Positions 1 to 7,974 of a stretch of DNA of 64,000 nt are shown piece after piece. The translations under genes and the position numbers were made by a program. Every line of letters starts with the position of its first letter. Position 1 is the stretch's first letter. This stretch comes from Candidatus Nitrosotenuis cloacae. GTDB lineage: Archaea > Thermoproteota > Nitrososphaeria > Nitrososphaerales > Nitrosopumilaceae. The DNA is taken from assembly GCF_000955905.1 (NCBI RefSeq), contig NZ_CP011097.1, positions 1,204,582-1,268,581 on the forward strand. The letters are read 5' to 3'. A model generated the notes under the pieces. The model did not search any database, had not been told where the DNA came from, and was given only the letters and a program-made list of their open reading frames with translations.

Positions 1-522
1 TTTCAGATTAGCCAGTTTTTGTTTTGCTGCAGCCACGAGTTCTGCAATACCGGACTCATAGTTTGATGTGCCCCCATATTCTACGCTGAGAACATGTTTT
101 GGCGCATATTGAGGAGTCGCATCGACTGGAATCTCGACTTTTTTCGATATTTCTTCTTGTTCTTCCTCACTTAGCATGATTCTTTTTGGAATGAGATCTT
201 TTTTGTAGCGGAAAAATTCCGGCTCACCCATTTCTCTTCTGAAAATTCTTTCTTGATTTCGTTTATTTGTAAGTGGTTTTCCTGCGGCTGATGCTTGTGC
301 AGATTTTGCTATTGCGGCATATTCTTTTTCTGCCTCTGCTGCTGCTTTTGCCATGACCGCCATTGCTGATTCGTATTCTTTTTCTGCTGCCTCTAAAATC
401 GCTTTTGCGGTTGCAAGCTTGGTAGCTGCAAGCTCGGCCTGTGTTGTTGCAGCTTGAACTTGTGCGCCTGCACTAGATGGTTTTTGTTCTTTTGGAGCAT
501 CTTGGGTGCTTTCAGACAACAA
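1..522 (-). CDS. Ala-rich coiled-coil protein, 3' end outside window
   Basis: Open frame of 174 codons running off the left edge, so the C-terminus is missing. I place the start at TTG 522 (a second TTG follows directly) because an ATG further upstream runs into a stop after two codons and a TATA-like box (543-551) lies about 25 bases before it. Residues 15-100 are rich in Ala, Glu, Lys and Gln with heptad-like spacing (e.g. AKAILEAAEKEYESA), suggesting a coiled coil; the following part is mixed and ends with a second Ala-rich helix. No signal peptide or enzymatic motif is visible. I do not recognise the family; it may be a structural or scaffold protein, but that is a guess. Confidence 0.65.
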   Translation of the reverse strand, partial: MLSESTQDAPKEQKPSSAGAQVQAATTQAELAATKLATAKAILEAAEKEYESAMAVMAKAAAEAEKEYAAIAKSAQASAAGKPLTNKRNQERIFRREMGEPEFFRYKKDLIPKRIMLSEEEQEEISKKVEIPVDATPQYAPKHVLSVEYGGTSNYESGIAELVAAAKQKLANLK

Positions 523-542
523 AATTATTCCATTTATGCTTA

Positions 543-551
543 GATTTTAAG
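543..551 (-). promoter_or_regulatory. TATA box of the coiled-coil gene
   Basis: CTTAAAATC on the minus strand, centred about 25 bases before TTG 522. This spacing would give a leaderless or nearly leaderless mRNA and supports the TTG start. Confidence 0.5.
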
Positions 552-609
552 TTTTTACAAATACGGGTTAGTCAAACCGATCTATTTTTTCAAAAATATA
601 TGTAAAGAT

Positions 610-1566
610 TTAGGATTTTCTCTGGAAGATTTTGATTGCCTGTGGTGGACATACGCCTTCACATGCCAAGCAAAAGATACAGTCCGGCTCGCGCGCCATA
701 AGTGGCTTTTTTGCCGATGCCACGTTTCCTGGTGTATCAAACCATTCATACACCGAAACAGGGCATGCATCAATGCACGCACCATCTGCAACACAGATAT
801 CATAATCAACTGATACAAACTCGCCCCAGACACCCATGTTCGTGTTGTCTGTTCCCACGCGTCCCCAAGTCTTGATGACATTTTTGTTGGAAGCCACAGT
901 GTATGGTATGGTGACGGGCATGTGAGCCTTGTATTCTACATCTATTGGTCCTGTCTTTGGACCATCTAGTAATGCACCCATCACAGGTGCAGCTCCCTGA
1001 GACACCTCGACTTCTGGTTTTGGTTTTGGTTTTGCGTCAGGAACTATTTTTGCAAATGGAGTTAGTTTTTCAAGTTCTGCTATTGCATCGTCTTGCTCGA
1101 ATTTCTTGCTCTTGACAAAATATTCAATCATCTTGTCTGCCAGAATAGTATTTCGTAGAATGGTATCAATTATCATCTTTGCATAATAGTCGGCTTTTTT
1201 ACGATAGTCCTTGATCCATTCCTGGTCGCCAAATTTCTCAATTGGGAATATTTGGTAAATGATATCCACTACCTCGCCAGATACTATTTCTACAGTAATT
1301 GAGAGGTTGGCTTTTTGGTATCCCTTTGCGTCTGGGTCTGGCATGTTCTCTTCAATCCAATTGTATGTGGCAAAGATTCGATCAGCATACATGTCCATTG
1401 AAAATGTCTTTTTGAGTCCATCAAAAACAGACTTCATTTCCAGTGGATCTTCTAGTTTTATTGGTAAACGATACAGACCAAGCTTGTAGCCATGTAATGG
1501 GTAGACGCCCCTTTTTGCGGTGGGTGATTCCATTGTGTAAACTCGATCTTTTAGTAAAAGCGACAT
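610..1566 (-). CDS. Zinc/7Fe-type ferredoxin domain protein with N-terminal extension
   Basis: 318 residues. The C-terminal ~105 residues match the thermoacidophile (Sulfolobus-type) zinc ferredoxin. They contain a first cluster motif CVADGACIDACPVSVYEW (CxxxxxCxxxCP), the WFDTPG loop, then CIFCLACEGVCP (CxxCxxCxxxCP). The first motif has Ala/Asp where a further Cys would complete a 4Fe-4S site, as in 3Fe/7Fe ferredoxins. The N-terminal ~200 residues have no motif I know and include a Pro/Lys linker (PKPKPE) near residue 180. Probably an electron carrier or the redox subunit of an enzyme in the cytoplasm. It lies downstream of a 103-residue gene and a rhodanese on the same strand, with its own TATA-like box at 1588-1598. 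Family assignment of the C-terminus is firm; the role of the fusion is unknown. Confidence 0.85.
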   Translation of the reverse strand: MSLLLKDRVYTMESPTAKRGVYPLHGYKLGLYRLPIKLEDPLEMKSVFDGLKKTFSMDMYADRIFATYNWIEENMPDPDAKGYQKANLSITVEIVSGEVVDIIYQIFPIEKFGDQEWIKDYRKKADYYAKMIIDTILRNTILADKMIEYFVKSKKFEQDDAIAELEKLTPFAKIVPDAKPKPKPEVEVSQGAAPVMGALLDGPKTGPIDVEYKAHMPVTIPYTVASNKNVIKTWGRVGTDNTNMGVWGEFVSVDYDICVADGACIDACPVSVYEWFDTPGNVASAKKPLMAREPDCIFCLACEGVCPPQAIKIFQRKS

Positions 1567-1587
1567 GTCATGGTTTGGTTGTATTTC

Positions 1588-1598
1588 TTATTAAAATC
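1588..1598 (-). promoter_or_regulatory. TATA box of the ferredoxin gene
   Basis: ATTTTAATAAG on the minus strand, centred about 27 bases before ATG 1566. It partly separates the ferredoxin gene from the upstream rhodanese pair. Confidence 0.45.
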
Positions 1599-1602
1599 TT
1601 GT

Positions 1603-1914
1603 TCATTCCAAGTCGTCAGGACAGGTTAATTCCCGTAATTCGGTGTATTTTTTTTCCATTCTTTCTGCGTTTTCAAGTACTGCCTCAAAGGAGTGATCTT
1701 TTTTTGGAAAGTACCATCTAATTGGCACCCAATGCCCAATACCATCCATGTCGTGGATCATGCCTTTATCTGCCAGAACCTTATGGTTTTCATCAAGGGT
1801 CTGCTCACGCACGGTAAGGCCTCGCTTTGTTCTGTCCTCCAGTATGAGATCAGCAGATCCATCCTTTATGAGATAAAACGAGCCCTTTTTGAGAATTGGT
1901 AGTTCCTGGCTCAA
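1603..1914 (-). CDS. Small conserved protein of unknown function
   Basis: 103 residues, acidic and soluble, with no cysteines except one near the C-terminus and no recognisable domain. It begins with ATG one base after the stop of the rhodanese gene, so the two are almost certainly cotranscribed, and it ends 37 bases before the ferredoxin gene. Central features are a Gly-rich DMDGIGHW stretch and an aromatic RWYF motif. The context (rhodanese, zinc ferredoxin) suggests a link with sulfur transfer or redox chemistry, but nothing in the sequence shows a function. I do not recognise the family. Confidence 0.7.
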   Translation of the reverse strand: MSQELPILKKGSFYLIKDGSADLILEDRTKRGLTVREQTLDENHKVLADKGMIHDMDGIGHWVPIRWYFPKKDHSFEAVLENAERMEKKYTELRELTCPDDLE

Positions 1915-1915
1915 C

Positions 1916-2782
1916 TTATTTTTCTACTGGGTTGCCTATCATGTTGCCCCATTCGGTCCAAGAGCCATCATAGTTTCGAACCTGTGGGTAACCAAGCAAA
2001 TACTTTAGAACAAACCAAGAATGTGATGAACGCTCACCAATTCTGCAATAACAGATTATTTCCTTGTCTGGTGTGATTCCCTTTGGAGCATAGTTTTGTT
2101 TTAGCTCATCTGGTGTCTTGAATGTGCCATCTGCATCATTTACTGCAGTTGCCCATGGGATGTTTTGCGCACCGGGTACATGTCCACCTCTTTGTGCATG
2201 TTCCATTGGATATTCCGGCGGCGCAGTTATCTCGCCGGTAAATTCCTTGGCAGAACGCACATCAACCAGTCCGATTTCCTTTCTGTCCAGTGCTCGCTTG
2301 ACATCAAACAGATATGCGCGTAGTCCTTCGTCTGGTGGAAATGCAACATAGTTGGTTGAAGAGATTTTTGGCTCATCAGTTGTGTATGGCTTTTTTTCAA
2401 GCTCCCACTTTTTTCTGCCACCATTCATTATTTTGATATTTTTGTGGCCGTAGTACTTGAAGACCCAAAATGCAAATGCTGCAAACCAGTTGTTAAAATC
2501 TCCATAAAGAATCACTTCGGTCTCAGGTGTGATCCCATTTCTTGACATTAATTCCTCAAATTGTTTTTTATCAACAATATCACGTGTTATTGGGTCGTTG
2601 ATATCTCGTTTCCACCAGATCAGACTTGCACCTGAAATGTGGCCTTTGCGATATCCATTTTCCGGATCATAGTCCACCTCAACCAGCTTTAGATTGCCGC
2701 TTGGTGGATTTTTTGATACCCATTCTGTATCTACTAGGACTTCTGGATGTGCGTAACTCATTTCAATTTTGAACCGTTTCAT
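1916..2782 (-). CDS. Thiosulfate/3-mercaptopyruvate sulfurtransferase, two rhodanese domains
   Basis: 288 residues, the usual length of tandem-domain rhodaneses. The N-terminal domain (about 10-135) is the inactive structural copy; the C-terminal domain (about 160-285) carries the active-site cysteine in CYCRIGERSSHSW. The LVDVRSAKEF and HVPGAQNIPW motifs are typical. The enzyme moves a sulfane sulfur from thiosulfate or mercaptopyruvate to cyanide, thioredoxin or another thiol. The CRIGERS loop resembles thiosulfate-type rather than mercaptopyruvate-type (CGxGVT) enzymes. It is first in an apparent operon with the 103-residue protein and perhaps the ferredoxin. ATG 2782 diverges from nadK. 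Confidence 0.88.
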   Translation of the reverse strand: MKRFKIEMSYAHPEVLVDTEWVSKNPPSGNLKLVEVDYDPENGYRKGHISGASLIWWKRDINDPITRDIVDKKQFEELMSRNGITPETEVILYGDFNNWFAAFAFWVFKYYGHKNIKIMNGGRKKWELEKKPYTTDEPKISSTNYVAFPPDEGLRAYLFDVKRALDRKEIGLVDVRSAKEFTGEITAPPEYPMEHAQRGGHVPGAQNIPWATAVNDADGTFKTPDELKQNYAPKGITPDKEIICYCRIGERSSHSWFVLKYLLGYPQVRNYDGSWTEWGNMIGNPVEK

Positions 2783-2821
2783 GCATAATTAATTTTTTCT
2801 ATCACATCAAAAAACTACATT

Positions 2822-2829
2822 TTTTAAAC
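2822..2829 (+). promoter_or_regulatory. TATA box of nadK
   Basis: TTTTAAAC centred about 26 bases before TTG 2852, consistent with a leaderless nadK transcript. Confidence 0.5.
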
Positions 2830-2851
2830 AAAGTCATACAAAAGGAAAGAG

Positions 2852-3670
2852 TTGAAACTAAATCGAGTAGGCATAGTATCCAAGTTTGGCTCCGAAGAGT
2901 CGGAGAATGCGGCAAAAAAAGTTGCAAAAAAGTTTCTTGCCAGTAAGGCCGAAGTCTTTACAATAGCACCAGTATCGGTGGAAGGTGCAAAACGAATCGA
3001 ATCCGTCGATGAGCTAAACGACAAAAAACTGGATTTGGTAGTAACCATGGGCGGAGATGGCACCACGCTTCGTACATTTCGCAGCCTGACAAATGAGATC
3101 CCGCTTTTGACCATCAATGTTGGCGGTAACAGAGGAATTCTCTCAGAGATAACGCTGGACAAAATAGACACTGCCATTGCAGACATGAAATCAAACAAGG
3201 TTTGGTTTGACAAAAGAACCCGAGTTGTCGCATCATCTGGCGGAGAAGAGTATTCACCAGCATTAAATGAAATCTACATCAATAGACAAAACATGACAAA
3301 GACCGCAGAGTTTGAGATCAAGTTCCAAAACGATATAGTAAAACACAAAATGGACGGAGTCATGATCTCAACACCAAGCGGCTCTACTGGCCATTCGTTT
3401 TCACTGGGCGGTCCCGTACTGCACGAGAGCCTGGATATTTTGATAATCACACCAATCGCGCCAGTTCTTAGATTGCTCCCATCAATAGTAGTTCCAGACG
3501 AAAAAATTGAAGTCATTTGCTCACATGATACCAACATTGTGATGGATGCACAGGTGATCAAAACTGCAGGCTTTGAGGAATCAATAGTCATCAAAAAGCA
3601 TCCAAAGCGCGCAGTCTTTGTGAGACTAAAAAAACGCGGGCTAAGACAGATGGGCAAACTTGGCGTCTAG
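2852..3670 (+). CDS. nadK: NAD kinase
   Basis: 272 residues, typical for archaeal ATP/polyphosphate NAD kinase, which phosphorylates the 2'-hydroxyl of NAD to NADP. The hallmark GGDGTTLR motif is at about residues 66-73, followed by the NVGG(N)RG loop, an NEIYINR stretch and the STPSGSTGHS catalytic loop. Start TTG 2852 fits the TATA spacing. The 3' end overlaps the next gene (Nob1) by 11 bases, implying translational coupling. The protein is cytoplasmic and no residues appear to be missing. Confidence 0.93.
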   Translation: MKLNRVGIVSKFGSEESENAAKKVAKKFLASKAEVFTIAPVSVEGAKRIESVDELNDKKLDLVVTMGGDGTTLRTFRSLTNEIPLLTINVGGNRGILSEITLDKIDTAIADMKSNKVWFDKRTRVVASSGGEEYSPALNEIYINRQNMTKTAEFEIKFQNDIVKHKMDGVMISTPSGSTGHSFSLGGPVLHESLDILIITPIAPVLRLLPSIVVPDEKIEVICSHDTNIVMDAQVIKTAGFEESIVIKKHPKRAVFVRLKKRGLRQMGKLGV

Positions 3671-4148
3671 AGTTTATGATGCAAGTGCCTTTTACGCAGG
3701 AATTCCCTTTGCATCTCCAGAGATAGGCCTTACCACAACTGTAATTTTTGAGGAAATAAAACACATCAAGCAGCGTCATGGCGCACTAGATACCTTGCTT
3801 GATACTGACAGACTAAGAATAAAGGATCCACTAAAATCCAGCATCGATGTTGTCATGAATGCTGCAAAAAAAACAGGTGATGCTCAAAAACTATCAAAGG
3901 CAGATATTTCTGCAGTGGCATTAGCTCATGAGATAAAAGGCAACCTAGTCACGGATGATTTTGCAGTATCAAATCTTGCAAAAAATCTAGGACTGCAGGT
4001 TAACCCAATAATGACAAAGGGAATCAAGGATGTTGGACATTGGATTCATTATTGTGTCGGGTGTAGTAAAGAGTTCTCTGGGTTAGAGTTTTGCCCAAAC
4101 TGTGGAAACAAGCTAAGTCGAAGACTACTCAAGGGGAAGTCGCTTTGA
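3660..4148 (+). CDS. nob1: rRNA maturation endonuclease Nob1 (PIN domain plus zinc ribbon)
   Basis: 162 residues. The N-terminal PIN domain has the first acidic metal ligand in VYDASAFYAG, a Glu in FEEIKH, an Asp in LSKADISAVA and Asp-Asp in LVTDDFAV. The C-terminal zinc ribbon is CVGC followed by CPNCGNKL, near residues 125-150. Nob1 cuts the 3' end of 16S rRNA from its precursor at a late step of small-subunit assembly. Start TTG 3660 lies inside the end of nadK. Its stop converges on and overlaps the 3' end of the second rhodanese gene by 24 bases. Family length and order PIN-ribbon are standard. Confidence 0.88.
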   Translation: MASRVYDASAFYAGIPFASPEIGLTTTVIFEEIKHIKQRHGALDTLLDTDRLRIKDPLKSSIDVVMNAAKKTGDAQKLSKADISAVALAHEIKGNLVTDDFAVSNLAKNLGLQVNPIMTKGIKDVGHWIHYCVGCSKEFSGLEFCPNCGNKLSRRLLKGKSL

Positions 4149-4880
4149 GTACCAATCAATAAAAGAACCATCATAGAGCCGAACGTCTTCAAATCCCGCA
4201 AGTTTTGCCTGATAGTACAGGCTGGATGCGCGATGCCCATGCATGCAATAACAGATTACTTCCTGGTTTTTTGGAATGTTTTTTTGCAAAAACAGATTCG
4301 CCAAAGATTCCTGTGAGTCGAGAAGCTTGCCGTCCTGTCCAATCCCATCGGTGAATGGAAACAAAACAGAGCCAGGAAGGTGTCCACCAAAATATTCCTG
4401 AGGGCTACGCGCATCAAGAATCGTAACCTTGCCAATCATTCCGTGTAGTTCTTGCGCTTCTATTCTGATGTTTTGTATTTTAGGAACAAATGTAGTTGGT
4501 GTTGGCTTTTTTTGTACACGGTTCATATCAAGCCCAAGGCTCTGCCACGTGCCAATCCCAACATCAAGTACTTTGGTGTTTTGCTGTCCCAAATATTGTA
4601 GTGTCCACGCAACACGGAATACGGATGGGTCCATCAGATCACCGCACACCACAACGGTTTTGACATTATCAATTCCAAGCTCGCCAAGCAATTTAGATGC
4701 AACTTCTGGCTCTGGTGCAAGATGGGCGCCTTCCGGGCTGATCTTGATTATTTGCTCAACAGTTAATGAGACCGAGTTTGGTATGTGCCCATAAGAGTAT
4801 GCTATTTTTGGCCTAGTGTCAAGTATGACAATATCTGTCGAGTTCAGATTTTCTTTTAGCCAAGAATGGGTGACAAACAT
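4125..4880 (-). CDS. Rhodanese-like sulfurtransferase, two domains
   Basis: 251 residues, a second tandem-domain rhodanese only 1.4 kb from the first but divergent in sequence. The active-site cysteine lies in CYCMHGHRASS near the C-terminus; ILDARSPQEYFGGHLPGS is the typical preceding motif. The N-terminal domain has ILDTRPKIAYSYGH and lacks a catalytic cysteine. The active loop (CMHGHRA) differs from that of its neighbour (CRIGERS), so substrate or partner probably differs. It starts 3 bases after the stop of the XPF-type nuclease gene on the same strand, at the distal end of the exosome superoperon, and converges on nob1. Confidence 0.87.
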   Translation of the reverse strand: MFVTHSWLKENLNSTDIVILDTRPKIAYSYGHIPNSVSLTVEQIIKISPEGAHLAPEPEVASKLLGELGIDNVKTVVVCGDLMDPSVFRVAWTLQYLGQQNTKVLDVGIGTWQSLGLDMNRVQKKPTPTTFVPKIQNIRIEAQELHGMIGKVTILDARSPQEYFGGHLPGSVLFPFTDGIGQDGKLLDSQESLANLFLQKNIPKNQEVICYCMHGHRASSLYYQAKLAGFEDVRLYDGSFIDWYSKRLPLE

Positions 4881-4883
4881 GAA

Positions 4884-5567
4884 TTACAGGTCCAGGGTTT
4901 TCTGATTTGATTCTTTGTGCAGTTTGCTGGTGTGATCCAGCATCTGCCTTATTTTTTTGGCACGTGCCTCCCCAAGGCCTTCTATTTTTGCAAGATCCGC
5001 AAGTGATGCGCCTAGTGTTTTTGTGGGCGAGCCAAATTTAGCAAGCATCCTAGTTGCTAGTTTTTCCCCAATTCCCGGCAGGCTGCACAAAACTGAAAGC
5101 TGTTGTCGATACACATCGTCGGATTTTTTTATTTTCTTGAGGAATGGTCCCCGCAGTGTATCTTTTCTTGAACACATGGATACTAGCATCTTTGCAGTGT
5201 GTGTAGCGCTAGGTGTAGGTATGATCGGAATCTTGAAATCAATTGCCACCACAGATAGCGCTCCATAAAATACCAGTGGATTTTCCACGATTTGTTCTAT
5301 TTCTTCCACGTTTCCCTCCATCAGAATTATAGGATGTGTAAAATGCTCCTTTAGTCGATTGCACTGATCAAAAAGCCGTCCATCAAATATTGAGGATATC
5401 AGATCAGAGACGCTTTTGCGCTCTACTATGGTTTCGGGGGCAACGATATAGTCACCTATTGGAAGGGTCTTTATCTCTAGATTAACTCCAACTGCGCGCA
5501 ATAGATCAGGAATTCCACTTTTGCGCTCGCGCTCATCTACTACAATTCGAAGATTTTCAATCTTCAT
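4884..5567 (-). CDS. xpf: XPF/ERCC4-type structure-specific nuclease (no helicase domain)
   Basis: 227 residues. The N-terminal nuclease domain has the XPF signature: VDERERKSG, then IGDYIV and VERKSVSDL (GD...ERKxxxD), about residues 9-60. The C-terminal half has tandem helix-hairpin-helix motifs (LPGIGEKLATRML, IEGLGEARAKKI). It lacks the helicase of euryarchaeal Hef, matching the short crenarchaeal form that works as a homodimer with PCNA on branched or flapped DNA. The last residues QKTLDL resemble a weak PCNA-interaction motif. Located last but one in the exosome superoperon, 25 bases after prefoldin beta. Confidence 0.88.
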   Translation of the reverse strand: MKIENLRIVVDERERKSGIPDLLRAVGVNLEIKTLPIGDYIVAPETIVERKSVSDLISSIFDGRLFDQCNRLKEHFTHPIILMEGNVEEIEQIVENPLVFYGALSVVAIDFKIPIIPTPSATHTAKMLVSMCSRKDTLRGPFLKKIKKSDDVYRQQLSVLCSLPGIGEKLATRMLAKFGSPTKTLGASLADLAKIEGLGEARAKKIRQMLDHTSKLHKESNQKTLDL

Positions 5568-5592
5568 GGTATGATTGGTTTATTTCTGATAT

Positions 5593-5964
5593 TTATTGCG
5601 ATGGTGGCTTTTGTGAACCACGAATCATCTCATTGATTTTTGTTTCTTGTTCTTTGATGCTTTCTTTGATTCGTGCTTCTTGTTTTGCCAGAACAGTAAC
5701 GCGAGTGTTTGCAAGCTCTTTTCGCTCCTCTAGCTCCGAGATTAGTGTTGTCTTGGTGGATTTTACCAGTATGGTTCCAGCATGCTTGTAGACTGGATCA
5801 GTGTCTGCTACTTTTTTTAGTTCCTCCAGTGCTCGCTCGGACTCCATTTGTTCAATGTCGAGTTGTTGTTTTTGGGCCATTATGGATTGAAGATTTTGCT
5901 GAGATTGCTGTAGCTTCATTAGTTGTTCTTGTAACCATGGAGGAATTTGTTGGCCTTGCGACAT
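5593..5964 (-). CDS. pfdB: Prefoldin subunit beta
   Basis: 123 residues, as expected. Two long amphipathic helices (about 12-50 and 78-115) flank the short beta-hairpin region VYKHAGTILVKST, the standard beta-prefoldin architecture. With two alpha subunits (encoded at 34261) it forms the jellyfish-shaped hexamer that passes unfolded proteins to the thermosome. The neighbourhood (KEOPS Pcc1, L37ae, exosome) is the conserved archaeal one. A basic, Pro/Ser-rich tail ends the protein. Confidence 0.92.
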   Translation of the reverse strand: MSQGQQIPPWLQEQLMKLQQSQQNLQSIMAQKQQLDIEQMESERALEELKKVADTDPVYKHAGTILVKSTKTTLISELEERKELANTRVTVLAKQEARIKESIKEQETKINEMIRGSQKPPSQ

Positions 5965-5986
5965 GTAAAAGATTTCTTTGAATTTC

Positions 5987-6235
5987 TTATAACCGTAGCG
6001 ATTCGAGTGAGTCCGAGCTTGCTTGGATCAGTCGTAGTGTAGAGTTTAGGTTTGCACGTAAATGAGCCAGCTCGTCAGCATTGATTTGTATGTGGATCTG
6101 GTTTTTCTTCATGCTTATCTTTGTCTTGGTTGGATTTTCCGGATAAAATCTATTATCTGCACTTAGCGAGTCAAAAATTGCTTTTGTCTTTTCTTTGGTT
6201 TTGATGGATAATATGGCGCTAAGCGCTAAGGTCAT
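5987..6235 (-). CDS. pcc1: KEOPS complex subunit Pcc1
   Basis: About 82 residues starting at ATG 6235 (a TTG five codons upstream is possible). The pattern is a strand-helix-strand-strand-helix with the family-typical end (ADELAHLRANLNSTLRLI), where a helix packs at the dimer interface. KEOPS makes the t6A modification at position 37 of ANN-decoding tRNAs; Pcc1 is its dimerisation subunit. The start overlaps the end of rpl37ae by 17 bases, and prefoldin beta follows after 22 bases, the conserved order in many archaea. Confidence 0.82.
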   Translation of the reverse strand: MTLALSAILSIKTKEKTKAIFDSLSADNRFYPENPTKTKISMKKNQIHIQINADELAHLRANLNSTLRLIQASSDSLESLRL

Positions 6236-6431
6236 ATGCAGTTCCAGCAATTTTGTAGCCGCATTTCTTGCAAGCCCAAATTCCTACTGCCTCTCGTCCA
6301 AATTTCAGAGAGCCGCACTGGGTGCATTTTCTTTTTTCTTTTAGCAAGGCATGGACTGCAGAGAATTTTTTTCTGTGCTTGATGCCGTATTTTTGTCTAA
6401 GACCTTTTAGGGATCCGCCTTTTTTTAGCAT
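6219..6431 (-). CDS. rpl37ae: Large-subunit ribosomal protein L37ae
   Basis: 70 residues, basic, with a zinc finger CTQC...CKKC at about residues 37-58 and the conserved start GGSLKGLRQKYGIKHRKKF. Zinc-binding protein of the 50S subunit. The ATG directly follows the rrp42 stop (TAA then ATG), so it is translated from the same mRNA. Length is slightly short because the C-terminal tail is brief. Confidence 0.93.
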   Translation of the reverse strand: MLKKGGSLKGLRQKYGIKHRKKFSAVHALLKEKRKCTQCGSLKFGREAVGIWACKKCGYKIAGTAYDLSA

Positions 6432-7241
6432 TTAACTTCTACCTGCCTGTTTTAGCATGTCCCTTATTTTTGCTCCGGTTGAAATAGAGAGTTGAGCGCA
6501 CTTGACTAGTTGCTCTGGAGTGAATCCATCGCTTCCGCCCTTTTGGACTGCGCAAATGTTTCCATCCGCATTTGTAGTTATGGTCATTCTGGCATCCATG
6601 CATTTCCATTCGTCTGCGTTTGGATCAACTAGGATTTTATCGCCAATTTTTCCCATTGTAACAGAAACCGGAACTGTAGTTATTGGTGGGTCGGATAGTA
6701 CACCGTCTATTTTTGTGATTGTGCCGTCCTTGTATTCCCATTTTGGAATTTTACAGGACAGAATGCTTGCAACTGATGCATATGAGCATGCATCAAACAA
6801 ATTGCCATCATAATCAGTCACAGAATTATCAACAAAGATTCCAACTACAGATTTGTCTTTTTCTAGGACAAGTTGTTTTAGATCGATCATCCCACTTTCT
6901 CTAATTCCCCTATCAACTACTCGTGCAAGCTCAATTACTTCTTCTCCTGGTGGTCCAGGCTCTGCGCTTGGGTCTGCCAGTGGTAAAATTTCTGCAGTAC
7001 AGATGAATATTCCTCTATCACCCAAATCTGGAAACGGCTTGTCTGGCTGAATCTTTACACCACATACTACCTCAGTATCACCCAGTCGTACTCGTGCAGA
7101 ACCCTCTGCCTTTGGTATGACTCCGGTGTCAACTGTTAGTGCTCGTGGCTCATCTAGTGCTCTGCCGTCGATTCGTTGTCCGTCTTTGAGCAATGCAAGA
7201 ATCTTTTTCTTTTTTAGATCATCTAGTATTGGTGCAGTCAT
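6432..7241 (-). CDS. rrp42: Exosome subunit Rrp42
   Basis: 269 residues, RNase PH fold. Rrp42 is the non-catalytic partner of Rrp41 in the hexameric ring of the archaeal exosome, which degrades or tails RNA 3'-5' using phosphate. Seen are DGRALDEPRALTVDTGVIPKA near the N-terminus, RVRLGDTEVVCGVK, and the DYDGNLFDACSYAS stretch. The catalytic Asp pattern of Rrp41 is absent, as expected. Its start overlaps the rrp41 stop by 4 bases (ATGA-type coupling). Confidence 0.94.
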   Translation of the reverse strand: MTAPILDDLKKKKILALLKDGQRIDGRALDEPRALTVDTGVIPKAEGSARVRLGDTEVVCGVKIQPDKPFPDLGDRGIFICTAEILPLADPSAEPGPPGEEVIELARVVDRGIRESGMIDLKQLVLEKDKSVVGIFVDNSVTDYDGNLFDACSYASVASILSCKIPKWEYKDGTITKIDGVLSDPPITTVPVSVTMGKIGDKILVDPNADEWKCMDARMTITTNADGNICAVQKGGSDGFTPEQLVKCAQLSISTGAKIRDMLKQAGRS

Positions 7242-7972
7242 TCTTGTGTGTCTCCAAAGAATTTTTCCTGTAGTGCCTTCTTTTGTACCTCGTATACTAA
7301 TTTGCAGCCCTCGATTGCAGTGTTAGCACATTTCTCATATTCCTGTGGTGTTAGAACGCCATCCAGCTGAATTAGTGTGACTTTGCCCAAGTTTGGCATG
7401 TATGCAACAGGCATGTCTGCCTGGCCTTCCTGGTCTTCTTCATTATTGATATCCAAAACTATAGTGTCTGCTACTTTTCCTGCGGCACACGCTGAAACCA
7501 TGTCTCTCATTGGAATTCCAGCATCTGCCAATGCAACGGCTGCTGCATCAAGTGCTGCACATCTAGAACCACCATCAGCCTGTAGGATTTCTATAAAGAC
7601 ATCAACTACAGTCCTTGGAAAGCCCTCTAGCATTACTGCTGGTTCTAGTGCCTCTTTGATTACCTTGGAAATCTCTATTTCTCTTCTGGACGGTGCCGGA
7701 TTTTTTCTCTCCCCTACAGAAAATGGCTGCATGTGGTATCTGCATCGCAAAATTCCACGATCTGTGTTTGCCAGGTGTTTTGGGTGAACGTCTCTTGGGC
7801 CAAATACGCCTGCCAAAATTTTGTTTTCTCCAAATTCAATGTATGCCGATCCGTTTGCGTTTTTTAGAACTCCGGCTTTAATCATAATTCTGCGAGGCTC
7901 GTCAATTTTTCTGCCGTCGCAACGAATTCCCTTATCATCTAATAGTACTATGTCTGTTTTTTTTACACCCAT
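7238..7972 (-). CDS. rrp41: Exosome subunit Rrp41 (catalytic)
   Basis: 244 residues, RNase PH fold and the phosphorolytic active subunit. Seen are IRCDGRKIDEPR, the phosphate-site region GGSRCAALDAAAVALADAGIP and the acidic catalytic stretch EEDQEGQADMPVAY. It pairs with Rrp42 (next gene, 4-base overlap) to form three heterodimers, capped by Rrp4 encoded immediately upstream. Order Rrp4-Rrp41-Rrp42 is the classic archaeal exosome operon. Confidence 0.95.
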   Translation of the reverse strand: MGVKKTDIVLLDDKGIRCDGRKIDEPRRIMIKAGVLKNANGSAYIEFGENKILAGVFGPRDVHPKHLANTDRGILRCRYHMQPFSVGERKNPAPSRREIEISKVIKEALEPAVMLEGFPRTVVDVFIEILQADGGSRCAALDAAAVALADAGIPMRDMVSACAAGKVADTIVLDINNEEDQEGQADMPVAYMPNLGKVTLIQLDGVLTPQEYEKCANTAIEGCKLVYEVQKKALQEKFFGDTQE

Positions 7973-7974
7973 TA

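Noticed and set aside
582-881. Small minus-strand frame overlapping the ferredoxin gene
   Set aside because: It is a shadow frame inside the well-supported ferredoxin coding region.
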